A DNA stretch of 64,000 nt from an uncultured Clostridia bacterium (GCA_947589575.1 CANQBM010000006.1:1-64000); one strand, 5' to 3'. Positions 35,917 to 48,731 are shown, counted from the first letter of the stretch. A program made the numbers and translations. The notes: a model not told the origin generated them from the sequence alone.

Positions 35917-37866
35917 ATGGCAGAAAAAGAGAAATTTTATATAACCACACCTATCTATTACCCATCTGGTAATCCGCATATCGGCCACTGCTACACTACG
36001 GTTGCCTGCGATTCCATTGCGCGCTTCAAGCGTATGCAGGGCAAGGAAGTAATTTTTCTTACAGGAACTGATGAGCACGGACTTAAAATTGAACAGAAGG
36101 CTAAGGCTGAGGGTATTACTCCAAAAGAATATGTTGATAAAATTGTTGAAATTTTTAAGGACCTTTGGAGTTATATGAACATCAGCTATGACAGATATAT
36201 CCGCACTACTGATGATTACCATATTGAAACGGTACAGAAAATCTTTAAAGAACTTTATGACAGAGGATATATCTATAAGGGCAAATATGTCGGCAAATAC
36301 TGTACGCCCTGTGAGTCTTTCTGGACTGAAAGCCAGCTTGTTGACGGCAAATGTCCCGAATGCGGACGCGAGGTTAATGAGGCTGAGGAAGAGGCTTACT
36401 TTTTCAAAATGTCCCCTTTTGCAGACAGAATTGAAAAGCTTCTTTTGGAAACAGACTATCTACAACCGCGTTCACGGGCAGTTGAGCTTGTAAATAATTT
36501 TATCAAGCCCGGTCTTGAGGATCTCTGCGTTTCAAGAACAACATTTACTTGGGGTATTCCCGTAACCTTTGACAACAAGCACGTTGTATATGTCTGGGTT
36601 GACGCACTATCAAACTATATATCCGCGCTCGGTTATCAGAATAACGCTTATTCCGATTTTGATAAATTCTGGCCTGCCGATCTTCATATGGTAGCAAAGG
36701 ACATTATGCGTTTTCACGCAATCATCTGGCCCGCAATTCTTATGGCGCTTGATTTACCGCTTCCAAAGCACCTTGCCGTTCACGGCTGGATAACCTTTAA
36801 CGGTCAGAAAATGAGCAAGTCAATCGGAAATGTTGTTGACCCTAAGATACTCGGCGAGCGTTACGGCGCCGACGCAATCAGGTACCACATTCTCAGAGAA
36901 ATGGCTCTCGGCGCCGACAGTTCATTCTCAAATGAAATTATGATAAACAGGATCAATTCCGACCTCGCAAACGATTTGGGAAATCTTGTGTCAAGAACAG
37001 TTGCAATGGTTGAAAAATATTTCGGCGGAACACTCCCTGTTGAAAAGGAAAGCGATGAAATTGACTGTGAGCTTATTGAAATGTCAACATCACTTCGTCA
37101 AAAGGTTGCGGACCTTATTGACGAAACACAGCTTAACAACGCACTTGCGGAAATATTCAAAGTAATCTCAAGAGCAAATAAATATATTGACGAGACTACA
37201 CCATGGATTCTCGGCAAGGACGAAAGCAAAAAAAGCCGCCTTTCCTGTGTGCTTTACAATCTTCTTGAAACAATCCGCATTACCACTACCCTGCTCTCCT
37301 GCTTTATGCCGACGACTATGCCGAAGGTATGGCAGCAGATAGGCGCCGATGAAAAACTCATCACCTATGAAAACGCGGCTAAGTTCAATGTGCTTCCGCA
37401 GGATGTAACTGTTAAAAAAGGTCCTGCGCTTTTCCCGCGAATTGATTTTGACAAGGAAATTGAAGAGCTCAATGCACTGATTGCAAAGCAGACAGAAGAG
37501 GCTCAGAAAGCACAGCAAAAACCGGAAGTTACGGGACTTGCCGAAATTGCTTTTGAAGATTTTTCAAAAGTTGATTTAAGAGTAGCGGAAATTACCGCTT
37601 GCGAGCCTGTTAAAAGAGCAAAAAAACTTCTTAAAATAACCGTTAATGACGGCACTGCAGAGCCGAGACAAATTGTTTCAGGCATCGCGCCGTGGTATAA
37701 GCCTGAGGAACTTGTGGGAAAAAGCGTTGTTATTGTTGCAAATCTTAAACCAGTCAAACTCTGTGGTGAAATAAGCAACGGAATGCTTCTTGCAGGCGAT
37801 GTAAGCGAAAACAATGTTAAAGTGTTGTTTGTTGAAGGTATGCCCGCAGGCACTAAAATAAGGTAA
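35917..37866 (+). CDS. metG: Methionyl-tRNA synthetase
   Basis: 649 aa; TTPIYYPSGNPHIGH, KMSKS (GQKMSKSIGN), C-terminal EMAPII-like tRNA-binding domain. Confidence 0.98.
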   Translation: MAEKEKFYITTPIYYPSGNPHIGHCYTTVACDSIARFKRMQGKEVIFLTGTDEHGLKIEQKAKAEGITPKEYVDKIVEIFKDLWSYMNISYDRYIRTTDDYHIETVQKIFKELYDRGYIYKGKYVGKYCTPCESFWTESQLVDGKCPECGREVNEAEEEAYFFKMSPFADRIEKLLLETDYLQPRSRAVELVNNFIKPGLEDLCVSRTTFTWGIPVTFDNKHVVYVWVDALSNYISALGYQNNAYSDFDKFWPADLHMVAKDIMRFHAIIWPAILMALDLPLPKHLAVHGWITFNGQKMSKSIGNVVDPKILGERYGADAIRYHILREMALGADSSFSNEIMINRINSDLANDLGNLVSRTVAMVEKYFGGTLPVEKESDEIDCELIEMSTSLRQKVADLIDETQLNNALAEIFKVISRANKYIDETTPWILGKDESKKSRLSCVLYNLLETIRITTTLLSCFMPTTMPKVWQQIGADEKLITYENAAKFNVLPQDVTVKKGPALFPRIDFDKEIEELNALIAKQTEEAQKAQQKPEVTGLAEIAFEDFSKVDLRVAEITACEPVKRAKKLLKITVNDGTAEPRQIVSGIAPWYKPEELVGKSVVIVANLKPVKLCGEISNGMLLAGDVSENNVKVLFVEGMPAGTKIR

Positions 37867-37870
37867 AAAT

Positions 37871-38638
37871 ATGTATCATAATATTTTTGATACACACTCG
37901 CATTATGACGACATTAAGTTTAACCCTGACAGAGAGGATCTGTTAGAAAGTCTTAAAAGCCATGGTGTTGCTTTTGTTGTAAGTTGCGGATGTGACATTG
38001 ACTCCACTCGGTTTAATTTTGATTTGGCGCAGAAGTATGACTATATCTATTTTGCCGCAGGCTTTCACCCTGAAAATCTTGAGGACGCAAGCCTTGACGA
38101 TTTAGCAGTAATAAAAAGGTTTGCAAATAATGATAAGTGTGTTGCAATCGGTGAAATCGGTCTTGACTACCACTGGATGACCTCGTCAAAAAAAGTTCAG
38201 AGGGACTTTTTTGAAGCACAGATTAATCTTGCAAAAGAGCTTGATAAACCTATCATAGTACATGACAGAGAAGCTCACGGCGACACGCTTGATATACTGA
38301 AAACAACAAAGCCGAAGGGAGTTTTGCACTGCTTTTCAGGCTCAAAAGAAATGGCGCGGGAAATAATTAAGCTTGGTATGTATATCGGTATTAACGGCGT
38401 CGTAACATTTAATAACGCGAGAAAAAGCCTTGAGGTTGTAAAGGAGATACCGCTTGAGCGTCTTGTGCTTGAAACAGACTGTCCGTATCTTGCGCCTGTC
38501 CCTATGAGAGGAAAAATTAACAACTCCTCATATATTCCCTTTATTGCGGAAAAAATTGCGAACGTGCTTAATATGAATACTCATGAAATTCTTGATATTA
38601 CTCATAATAACGCAAAAAAATTATATTCATTAAAATGA
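37871..38638 (+). CDS. TatD family DNase/hydrolase
   Basis: DTHSHYDDIKF, AIGEIGLDYHW, LVLETDCPYLAPVPMRGKIN. Confidence 0.96.
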   Translation: MYHNIFDTHSHYDDIKFNPDREDLLESLKSHGVAFVVSCGCDIDSTRFNFDLAQKYDYIYFAAGFHPENLEDASLDDLAVIKRFANNDKCVAIGEIGLDYHWMTSSKKVQRDFFEAQINLAKELDKPIIVHDREAHGDTLDILKTTKPKGVLHCFSGSKEMAREIIKLGMYIGINGVVTFNNARKSLEVVKEIPLERLVLETDCPYLAPVPMRGKINNSSYIPFIAEKIANVLNMNTHEILDITHNNAKKLYSLK

Positions 38639-38665
38639 CAGGACAGCAAAAAGGCGGCTGTCCTG
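38639..38665 (+). terminator. Hairpin/terminator after tatD
   Basis: caggacagc-aaaaaggcg-gctgtcctg, T-rich (TATTTTTATT) a few nt downstream. Confidence 0.65.
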
Positions 38666-38738
38666 TACGTATTTTTATTGATTTTACTTTTATAATATGA
38701 TATTATTTTAAAAGTTTATTTGAATAGGAGATAAAATA

Positions 38739-40151
38739 GTGGCAAAGCTTCAGGAAATTCTTAACTCAATAAGCAACTTTGTATGGGGCCCCGTAATGCT
38801 TGTCTTTCTTGTGGGAACAGGTGTGTTTCTCACAATAAGGCTTAATTTCCTTCCTTGGAGAAATCTCGGCTCCTCACTCAAAAGATTATTCAGCAAGGAA
38901 TCAAGACGTACAGATAACGGCGAGGGTGATATATCGCCGTTTTCAGCGCTTATGACCGCGCTTGCCGCCACAGTAGGTACAGGAAATATTGTAGGTGTTG
39001 CAACAGCGATGGTTATGGGAGGTCCTGGTGCGCTTGTGTGGATGTGGATTTCTGCCGCATTCGGTATTTCAACTAAATACGCGGAATGTGCACTCGCGCT
39101 TAAATACAGAAGTGTGAACGAAAAAGGCGAAATGTGCGGTGGACCTATGTACACGCTTAAAAACGCTTACAAAAATAAACGTCTCGGCGCTTTTTTAGCA
39201 ATGCTTTTTGCAATCTTTACTGTTCTTGCCTCATTCGGTATAGGCAACGCCACCCAGGCTAATTCAATTTCAAGCGCCGTCAACTCCACCTTTACTGTTC
39301 CAAAGTGGATTGTCGGATTAATTCTCGCAGTATTAACCGCGCTTATAATTATCGGTGGTATCAAATCAATATCAAAAGTTTCATCAGTACTTGTACCTGC
39401 AATGGCTGTTTTCTATATTTTGGCAGGAGCTATCGTAATTGTGATAAATTATAAAAATCTACCGGCAGGTATTGCCAACATCTTTTCTATGGCATTTGGC
39501 GGAAAAGCCGTTGCCGGCGGCTTGGTAGGAACTATAACCGCATCCGTTATGAGTACAATGCGGTATGGTATTGCGCGCGGAGTATTCTCAAACGAGGCGG
39601 GTCTCGGAAGCGCCGCTATATCTGCTGCCTCCGCTACATCCGACCATCATGTCAGACAGGGATACATAAATATGTGCGGTACTTTTATTGATACAATAGT
39701 TGTTTGCACGGTAACAGGTCTTGCAATTGCGTCAAGCGGCGCTCTCGGTTCAGTCGACCCGTCAACAGGCAAGCTTTATGAAGGCGCGGCTTTAACAATC
39801 ACCGCTTTTGAATCAGCTCTCGGAAAAGCGGGCGCCGTTTTCGTTACTATAGGAATAATCCTCTTTGCCTTTTCAACTATTCTCGGTTGGGAATATAACG
39901 GAGAAAAGGCTCTTGAATTTATACTTAAGAAACCCGTATACTGCTATACTTACAGGGTAATCTTTTCAATCCTTGTGTTTGTAGGCGCAACAGCGTCTCT
40001 TGACGTTGTGTGGTCGTTCTCCGACATTGCAAACGGACTTATGGCTGTACCGAATCTTATATGCGTCATTACGCTTTCAGGAGCGCTTGCAAAGGATACA
40101 AAGGAATTTCAAAAAACTATCATAGCGGAAAAAGAAAAAATTAAAAAGTAA
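38739..40151 (+). CDS. Sodium:alanine symporter family protein (AGCS)
   Basis: 470 aa; GTG start after AGGAG; GTGNIVGVATAMVMGGPGALVWMWISAAFG. Confidence 0.95.
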   Translation: MAKLQEILNSISNFVWGPVMLVFLVGTGVFLTIRLNFLPWRNLGSSLKRLFSKESRRTDNGEGDISPFSALMTALAATVGTGNIVGVATAMVMGGPGALVWMWISAAFGISTKYAECALALKYRSVNEKGEMCGGPMYTLKNAYKNKRLGAFLAMLFAIFTVLASFGIGNATQANSISSAVNSTFTVPKWIVGLILAVLTALIIIGGIKSISKVSSVLVPAMAVFYILAGAIVIVINYKNLPAGIANIFSMAFGGKAVAGGLVGTITASVMSTMRYGIARGVFSNEAGLGSAAISAASATSDHHVRQGYINMCGTFIDTIVVCTVTGLAIASSGALGSVDPSTGKLYEGAALTITAFESALGKAGAVFVTIGIILFAFSTILGWEYNGEKALEFILKKPVYCYTYRVIFSILVFVGATASLDVVWSFSDIANGLMAVPNLICVITLSGALAKDTKEFQKTIIAEKEKIKK

Positions 40152-40170
40152 AAGATTTATTATTAACATA

Positions 40171-40200
40171 AAAAGCTGAGGAATAAACCTCAGCTTTTTT
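40171..40200. terminator. Bidirectional terminator
   Basis: aaaagctgagg-aataaa-cctcagctttttt between convergent genes. Confidence 0.85.
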
Positions 40201-40201
40201 A

Positions 40202-40579
40202 TTACTTATCGTCACCGCTTTTATCCAAATATTCTATCAGTTTATTCTTTTCATCAACTGTCATAAGCCTTATTCTAAGCAATACCGACTTCTCAAAATC
40301 AGAAAGCTGATTAAATCTGTCGCTGAACTGATAGCCTTCAAAATAATTAGGACTGCTAAGCGTTTCGTTATTATTCCCCTCATAGTCATCAAGCAATACA
40401 TCAACATTTGTGTTATACAGTCTTGCAAGCATTTGAAGGGTTGGGAGTTTTGGCCTTGTCGTACCTGTTTCATAATAAGAGTAAGTGCTTCGTGTCACAC
40501 CTAACGCATCCGCCACCTGACGCTGTTTCAAACATGATTTTTTTCGGAAATATTTAAGCTTCTCTGATAAATCCGACAC
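40202..40579 (-). CDS. XRE-family transcriptional regulator
   Basis: DLSEKLKYFRKKSCLKQRQVADALGVTRSTYSYYETGTTRPKLPTLQMLARLYNTNVD; start assigned to GTG 40579 after GGGGGGA; the longer track ORF extends into the intergenic region. Confidence 0.9.
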   Translation of the reverse strand: MSDLSEKLKYFRKKSCLKQRQVADALGVTRSTYSYYETGTTRPKLPTLQMLARLYNTNVDVLLDDYEGNNNETLSSPNYFEGYQFSDRFNQLSDFEKSVLLRIRLMTVDEKNKLIEYLDKSGDDK

Positions 40580-40664
40580 AATTATCCCCCCTTTAATATA
40601 CCCCATAAAAATATGTCGTCTCAAATTGTAGATATTATAAACAAATATGAATATAATGTCAATA

Positions 40665-40728
40665 TTTATCACAATTTATTACAATGAAAATATTACAAAC
40701 AGTAAAATAATTGACAAATTTATTACAA
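40665..40728. repeat. 10-bp direct repeats (iterons), consensus TTTATYACAA
   Basis: TTTATCACAA 40665-40674, TTTATTACAA 40675-40684, AATATTACAA 40689-40698, TTTATTACAA 40719-40728. Confidence 0.75.
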
Positions 40729-40739
40729 AATGATAGAAT
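40711..40739 (+). promoter_or_regulatory. Sigma-A-type promoter for the glucosaminidase gene
   Basis: TTGACA (40711-40716), 17-nt spacer, TAGAAT (40734-40739); the last iteron lies inside the spacer. Confidence 0.7.
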
Positions 40740-40774
40740 ATTATTTATCAATAAGACAAGGGGTGACTAAAACA

Positions 40775-42985
40775 GTGAAAAAAGTAATATCATTATTATT
40801 AGCTTTTGCTGTAATTATAAATATTATTACTGTTTTTTCTGCAGGCACACTTACCGTACAAGCTGCCGATTATGCGGCTACATTAAAAAACAAAGGATTT
40901 CCGGAAAGTTATATTGATGACCTGGTAGCTCTTCATAACAAACATCCTAAATGGATTTTTGAACCGCTTAAAACAAATCTTAATTTTCAAACTGCTGTAA
41001 ACGGCGAGCGGAAAAATCATTCAAGCCAGCTCATTGAAAAGCTTTCAGGGACAAGCTCCTCAATGTACTGCGATTGTTCTTCATGTAAAAAGAACGGAAA
41101 ATACGTTATTCAGGAGGCAAGCAACTGGGTTTCCGCTTCTGAAAAAGCGGTTAAGTATTATATGGACCCGAGAAATTTCCTTAACGAAAAAGGAATTTTC
41201 CAGTTTGAATCTACCGAATACGACGGTACACAGACCAAGGCGGGTGTAGAATCAATACTTAAAGGTACATGGATGTACAATAATCCTATCTCATACTACA
41301 ACACATCAGGCAGCTATGTAACACTTAAATCTAAAATCACATATTCCGACTCAATTATGAGTTCAGCCTCAAGAAGCGGTATGAGCGCATATTACCTTGC
41401 ATCAAAAATCAGACAGGAAAACGGCGGAGCAACAGCGTCCGCAACTGCGGTTAAGGGTACTGTTAGCCCGTTCCAAGGCATATACAATTATTATAATATA
41501 GGCGCGTATACCGGCGCTATGGACGGACTCGCCTGGGCAGCGGGATTTTTAAAGTTGAATAAAAATTCAACGCTTTACTCATCTTATGACAGCTCTGCGA
41601 AAAAAACGGGCGGAACAAAAACATCTATAAAATCCGGTCAGTATATGACATGGAGAGCAAATTGCGGCAACTATTTTCATGTCAGACTTTACAATGAGGG
41701 CAACGGATATACCGAAGGAAAAAGCGGTTATGTTTTAAAAAGCGACGTCAGGACAACCTATATAGGTGACACAGGCAGCGGCTGGGGCAGACCGTGGTAT
41801 TCACCTCACCTTTCAATTTTATACGGTGCAAAATATATTGCCCAGGATTTTAAAACGCAAAACACAGGCTATCTCCAGAAATTTAACGTAACGCCTAAAG
41901 CCAATACCTTGTATACACACGAATATATGGCAAATGTTGCTGCCGCTGCGGCAGAATCATCAACTACATATAACGCATATAAGAATGCCAATATACTTGA
42001 TGTTACAAAGACTTTTTATATTCCCGTATACAATAATATGCCTAATGATAATACATCCGATAACAGTACAACAACAAATAAAAACAACACTACAACAACT
42101 AATAAAAATAACACTACAAGCGCTAATAACCCAAGCGTAGGAAATGTTACGGGACTTAAAGTAAAATCTGCCGATTCAAAATCAATTACATTATCTTGGA
42201 ATTCCGTTAAAGGAGTAACCGGATACCGTGTTGAGCTTTATAAAAACGGCAAATATTCTTACTATGGTAAAACCTCAAAAACAACATATACTGTAAGCGG
42301 ACTTGCTTCCTGCAAGGGATACAAAATAAGAGTCAAGGCATATAAAGCTGTTTCAGGCAAAAATTATTTCTGCAAAAACTGGGCAGAAGTAAGCTATGCG
42401 ACAAGAGCAACGAGGGTAAGTAAATTCCGTGCAACCGGAAGTAACAACTCCGCAATATACCTTGCATGGAATAAAAAATCCGGCGCAACAGGCTACAATG
42501 TTTATATGTATGATAAAAGTAAAAAGAAATATCTGCTTTATAAGACGGTAAAAGGCTCAAACAACACAACACTCAAAGTATCGGGTCTTAAAAATAATAC
42601 AAAGTATCAATTTAAAATTTACGCTTATCTTACCTATAATGGTAAGACGTATAACGGTTACTGCAGTAACGCGATAAGCTACTCAACAAAATACAATATG
42701 GTAACCATTAACAAAGTTTCATCTTCAAAAAGCAAGCAGATAACAGTTAAATGGAACAAGCCTTGGTACGCGTGCAGTGGTTATCAGGTTATGTGGTCAA
42801 CCACACGCAATTTTTCAAGCAATTATAAATCTGTTTATGTAAGCGGTCAGAAAAATCTTTCAACAACCCTTAAAACCGCTCAAAGCAAAAAATATTATTA
42901 TGTACGCGTAAGAGCATACAAAACAGTAAATTCCAAAAAAACTTACTGTTCCTGGAGCGGTGTAAAGAAAATAAGGGTTAAATAA
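40775..42985 (+). CDS. Secreted glucosaminidase-domain cell-wall hydrolase with FN3 repeats
   Basis: GTG start at 40775 gives signal peptide VKKVISLLLAFAVIINIITVFSAGTLTVQA; glucosaminidase-like region (SAYYLASKIRQENGG...SPFQGIYNYYNIGAYTG); Asn/Thr linker; three FN3-like units. Confidence 0.85.
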   Translation: MKKVISLLLAFAVIINIITVFSAGTLTVQAADYAATLKNKGFPESYIDDLVALHNKHPKWIFEPLKTNLNFQTAVNGERKNHSSQLIEKLSGTSSSMYCDCSSCKKNGKYVIQEASNWVSASEKAVKYYMDPRNFLNEKGIFQFESTEYDGTQTKAGVESILKGTWMYNNPISYYNTSGSYVTLKSKITYSDSIMSSASRSGMSAYYLASKIRQENGGATASATAVKGTVSPFQGIYNYYNIGAYTGAMDGLAWAAGFLKLNKNSTLYSSYDSSAKKTGGTKTSIKSGQYMTWRANCGNYFHVRLYNEGNGYTEGKSGYVLKSDVRTTYIGDTGSGWGRPWYSPHLSILYGAKYIAQDFKTQNTGYLQKFNVTPKANTLYTHEYMANVAAAAAESSTTYNAYKNANILDVTKTFYIPVYNNMPNDNTSDNSTTTNKNNTTTTNKNNTTSANNPSVGNVTGLKVKSADSKSITLSWNSVKGVTGYRVELYKNGKYSYYGKTSKTTYTVSGLASCKGYKIRVKAYKAVSGKNYFCKNWAEVSYATRATRVSKFRATGSNNSAIYLAWNKKSGATGYNVYMYDKSKKKYLLYKTVKGSNNTTLKVSGLKNNTKYQFKIYAYLTYNGKTYNGYCSNAISYSTKYNMVTINKVSSSKSKQITVKWNKPWYACSGYQVMWSTTRNFSSNYKSVYVSGQKNLSTTLKTAQSKKYYYVRVRAYKTVNSKKTYCSWSGVKKIRVK

Positions 42986-42995
42986 AAACACAATA

Positions 42996-43040
42996 AAAGA
43001 GGCTTTCCCGATAATTCATAGTCGGGAAAGCCTCTTTTTT
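42996..43040. terminator. Bidirectional terminator
   Basis: aaaagaggctttcccga-taattcatag-tcgggaaagcctctttttt between convergent genes. Confidence 0.9.
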
Positions 43041-43048
43041 ATTTTCTG

Positions 43049-44575
43049 TTATTTCATTTCCTTTACCTTTTCATAGGCATCAATAATTTCTTGCTCAGGC
43101 TTAGGTGTTAAGAGAGATACAACCACATTAACAACAAGACCTATAATAAACGCAGGGAGAAGCTCATAGATGTTGAGTACATCCGAAAGACCTGAAATAA
43201 CTTTTTTCCATACAAATACCATTATTCCGCCTGCGAGCATACCCGCAATAGCGCCGTATTTATTTGAACGCTTCCAGAAGAGTGAGAGGAGCATAACAGG
43301 ACCGAATGACGCGCCAAAGCCTGCCCACGCAAACGAAACAATGCCAAATACCGATGAGTTTGGATCCCAGGCAATAACAACACCGATAACCGCAATAACA
43401 ATCAGAACACCTCTTGCAATAATCATCTTTGCCTTTTCATTAAGGTTAATTTTAAAAAGACCGCCGAGAATGTTTTCCGACATTGATGAGGAAGCGGCAA
43501 GAAGCTGGCTGTCGGATGTAGACATTGTGCTTGCAAGGATACCCGCGAGTATTACACCTGCTATAAGCGCAAAAACAACACCGTTTTGCGAAAGAAGATT
43601 TGATATTTGAATTATAATCGTTTCGCTGTCTTCAAGCGGCGCAAGAGAATTATTATTAACCATTCCGAGACCTACAACGCCTATTAAAACGGCAATACCC
43701 ATTGAAATTACAACCCAGACAGACGCAACACGGCGTGAAATTTTAATTTTGTTCACGTCTTTAATAGCCATAAATCTGAGAAGAATATGCGGCATACCGA
43801 AATATCCGAGAGCCCATGCAAGTGTTGAAACAACTTTAATCGCACCGTACGGGGAGGCAGTTCCTGTTTGGGCATTATATGTATTAAACATATCAAGATA
43901 ACCCGGAAGAGCTTTTGCGTTCATCATTACCGTATCCCATCCGCCTGCCTGTGATATGCCGAAAATAAGAACTACAATAAGCGCGATTGTCATTATTATT
44001 GACTGAATAAGGTCAGTGGTAGACGCAGCATTGAAGCCGCCGAGCGAGGTGTAACCCACAATAATAATTGCGGAGATAATCATTGCCAGATGATAGTCAA
44101 CTCCAAAAAGAGTTCCGAAAAGCTTTCCGCAGGCAGCAAAACCGGACGCGGTGTACGGAACGAAAAACACAATAATAACAACAGCGGCGATTGCCATAAG
44201 TATTCTGCTGTTATCCTTATATCTTAGTGAAAAATAATCGGGTATTGTAATAGCACCGATGTGCTCCGAATAATTGCGGAGTTTTTTTGCAACGATAAGC
44301 CAGTTAAGATATGTGCCTACAGCAAGACCTATAACTGTCCATCCGACATCTGCAACACCCGAAAGATATGCAAGACCCGGAAGTCCCATAAGCAGATAGC
44401 TTGACATATCTGATGCCTCGGCGCTCATAGCAGTAACAATAGGTCCGAGCCTTCTTCCGCCGAGGTAAAAATCTCCTACATTACTTGTTCGCTTTGAAAA
44501 AACAGCGCCTATAATTATCATTGCCACAAGGTACACGGCAATAACAATCATAATACATATTTGCGCAGTTGTCAT
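43049..44575 (-). CDS. putP: Sodium/proline symporter (SSS family)
   Basis: FYLGGRRLGPIVTAMSAEASDMSSYLLMGLPGLAY, AGILASTMSTSDSQLLAASS; start ATG 44575 after GGAGG. Confidence 0.9.
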   Translation of the reverse strand: MTTAQICIMIVIAVYLVAMIIIGAVFSKRTSNVGDFYLGGRRLGPIVTAMSAEASDMSSYLLMGLPGLAYLSGVADVGWTVIGLAVGTYLNWLIVAKKLRNYSEHIGAITIPDYFSLRYKDNSRILMAIAAVVIIVFFVPYTASGFAACGKLFGTLFGVDYHLAMIISAIIIVGYTSLGGFNAASTTDLIQSIIMTIALIVVLIFGISQAGGWDTVMMNAKALPGYLDMFNTYNAQTGTASPYGAIKVVSTLAWALGYFGMPHILLRFMAIKDVNKIKISRRVASVWVVISMGIAVLIGVVGLGMVNNNSLAPLEDSETIIIQISNLLSQNGVVFALIAGVILAGILASTMSTSDSQLLAASSSMSENILGGLFKINLNEKAKMIIARGVLIVIAVIGVVIAWDPNSSVFGIVSFAWAGFGASFGPVMLLSLFWKRSNKYGAIAGMLAGGIMVFVWKKVISGLSDVLNIYELLPAFIIGLVVNVVVSLLTPKPEQEIIDAYEKVKEMK

Positions 44576-44678
44576 TTTCATTCCTCCATCCATTATCATA
44601 AATATAAAGCACCGTGCAATTAACAAAAACACGATGCCTTATTTTAACATATTAAAGCGGTAATGTAAAGTTAAAATA

Positions 44679-46795
<2,117 letters not shown>

Positions 46796-46803
<8 letters not shown>

Positions 46804-47746
46804 ATTTGTCACCTTTCCTTTTTATATTAACAATTATTATTCCCGCTGAAACAAGTATAAGCGCAAGTATTGTCTTAATACCTGAGCCGGCAAGCGTTTC
46901 GCCTAAAAAAAGCGATGAAAAAATACAGCCGAATATCGGCGTCATAAAACCGAATACCGCTACTCTAGACACATCGTTATGCTTAAGAAGTATTCCCCAC
47001 AACGTATATGCGGCAGCAGACAAAAAAGCAAGATAAATTAACAGTAAAATTCCTTTTATACTTCCGGCTGGAATTTTTCCGCCCAAGAAAATGCCTGTTA
47101 TTATCATTGTTAATCCGCCGAAAATAAACTGATAACCGCTTAAAACCACTGTGTTTTCCTGTTGCGAATAACTCTTAATCAGTACAGAAGATACGGCGTA
47201 TGCCATTGACGAAAGCAATATAAATCCTTCACCTAAAAAAGAAAAAGACCTCTCAAACTGCGTGCCGGAAAGATTAATAATAACAGTTCCCGCAAATCCG
47301 ATTATACACCCTGCCGCTTTTTGTAAGTTCAATTTTTCCTGTTTTAACAGCAGGCAGGATATAAGCACGGCAAAAAACACGCTTGTGCTGTTTATTATAG
47401 AGCCTTTTGTTCCTGTTGTATGCGCGAGACCGATATAAAAAAACAAATACTGCAATATTGTCTGAAACAGTGAAAGCGTACAAACAAGTTTTATATTTTT
47501 CCGCTTTGGATAAAGAAACTTTTTTGAAATCAGACTGCCTGATATTATAACAAGCGCTCCCGCGAGTGTAAACCTTATACCCGCAAAAAGTATTTGTGAT
47601 GAATAGTCTTCAGAGCCGATTTCAAAAAGCCCGCAGCCTATTTTAATGAATGGGAAGGCGCTCCCCCAAAGTGCACAGCAAAGCATTGCTGTTAAACAAA
47701 CGGCTGCAGGGTTTCTTAAATTTAAGAAATGATTTTTCAGGCGCAT
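46796..47746 (-). CDS. DMT superfamily (EamA) transporter
   Basis: ~10 TM helices, duplicated EamA units (LCCALWGSAFPFIKIG; FGFMTPIFGCIFSSLFLGE); start ATG 47746. Confidence 0.9.
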
Positions 47747-47747
47747 T

Positions 47748-48257
47748 TTATTTTGTTGTTGAACCGAATCCACCGTCTCTTATACCGTCTGTATCATCAT
47801 CAACAGTTATACCGAACCGCGTAAAAATACCCTGCGCGAATCCATCGCCTGCCGATACAGATGCAATGTGCCCCTCATCGTGAGCGTCACAGCTTATCTT
47901 AATCATAATATGACCTTCGTTTGAAGAATTATAATAATCGGAGTCGATAATCCCCACGGTGTTGTCAAGCCGGCATCTGTGCTTAAAACCAAGACCCGAA
48001 CGCGGGTAAATTGAAAGCACCCATCCCTCGTCAATTTTAGAGCGGATACCTGTAGGGACAAGAGTAGACTTGTCCTTAACAAAAGTAACATCGGCAGGCG
48101 CGTAAAAATCGTAACCCGCAGAGCCGGTTGTTGCTCTCTTTGGAAGCTTTATACTGTCATAAACAGCTTTTACGTCCTCGGTATCAGGGAAGTTCTTAAG
48201 CCAGTCTTTTTCAAACTGCTCGAACGAAACCTTTTCAAACTTTGCAATTTTCTCCAT
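47748..48257 (-). CDS. dut: dUTP diphosphatase-like protein
   Basis: AGYDFYAPAD, YPRSGLGFKHRCRLDNTVGIIDSDYY, C-terminal RDGGFGST motif. Confidence 0.93.
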   Translation of the reverse strand: MEKIAKFEKVSFEQFEKDWLKNFPDTEDVKAVYDSIKLPKRATTGSAGYDFYAPADVTFVKDKSTLVPTGIRSKIDEGWVLSIYPRSGLGFKHRCRLDNTVGIIDSDYYNSSNEGHIMIKISCDAHDEGHIASVSAGDGFAQGIFTRFGITVDDDTDGIRDGGFGSTTK

Positions 48258-48316
48258 CGTATTCTCCTATAAAATATATAATTTTCACAGGAACATATTA
48301 ACACATTAAAATAAAT

Positions 48317-48363
48317 AAAACAATGCCATTTTGTCTTTTTTTCAGACACAGGCATTGTTTTTT
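48317..48363 (-). terminator. Terminator after the mazF-like gene
   Basis: aaaacaatgcc ... ggcattgtttt long inverted repeat with inner TGTCT/AGACA pairing; T/A-rich flanks. Confidence 0.75.
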
Positions 48364-48389
48364 GACAGGGACTTGCTGTCTAAATATAA

Positions 48390-48731
48390 TCACAGACCGA
48401 AACTTACACTGAGTGCTTGATTTACTTTTCCCATATCGCTGGTATCAAGACTGCCCATTTTTTCCTTAAGCCTTCTTTTATCAATGGTGCGTACCTGCTC
48501 AAGAAGAACAACGCTGTCCTTTGCGAGTCCGCAATTTCTTGCATCGACCTCAATATGAGTCGGCAAATTATTTTTATCTCTTTGCGAGGTAATGGCGGCG
48601 GCAATGACGGTTGGTGAAAATTTATTGCCGACATCATTTTGCACTATCAAAACAGGTCTTACTCCTCCCTGCTCAGAACCAACAACGGGACTTAAATCAG
48701 CATAGTAAATTTCGCCTCGTTTGATTAACAA
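48390..48731 (-). CDS. MazF/NdoA (PemK-family) endoribonuclease toxin
   Basis: [53 protein letters not shown] start with AAGGTG RBS. Confidence 0.95.
   Translation of the reverse strand: MLIKRGEIYYADLSPVVGSEQGGVRPVLIVQNDVGNKFSPTVIAAAITSQRDKNNLPTHIEVDARNCGLAKDSVVLLEQVRTIDKRRLKEKMGSLDTSDMGKVNQALSVSFGL

Noticed and set aside
35578-36222. 214-aa - strand ORF across nagB/metG
   Set aside because: Covers the 3' end of nagB and 5' end of metG in antisense; low-plausibility protein.
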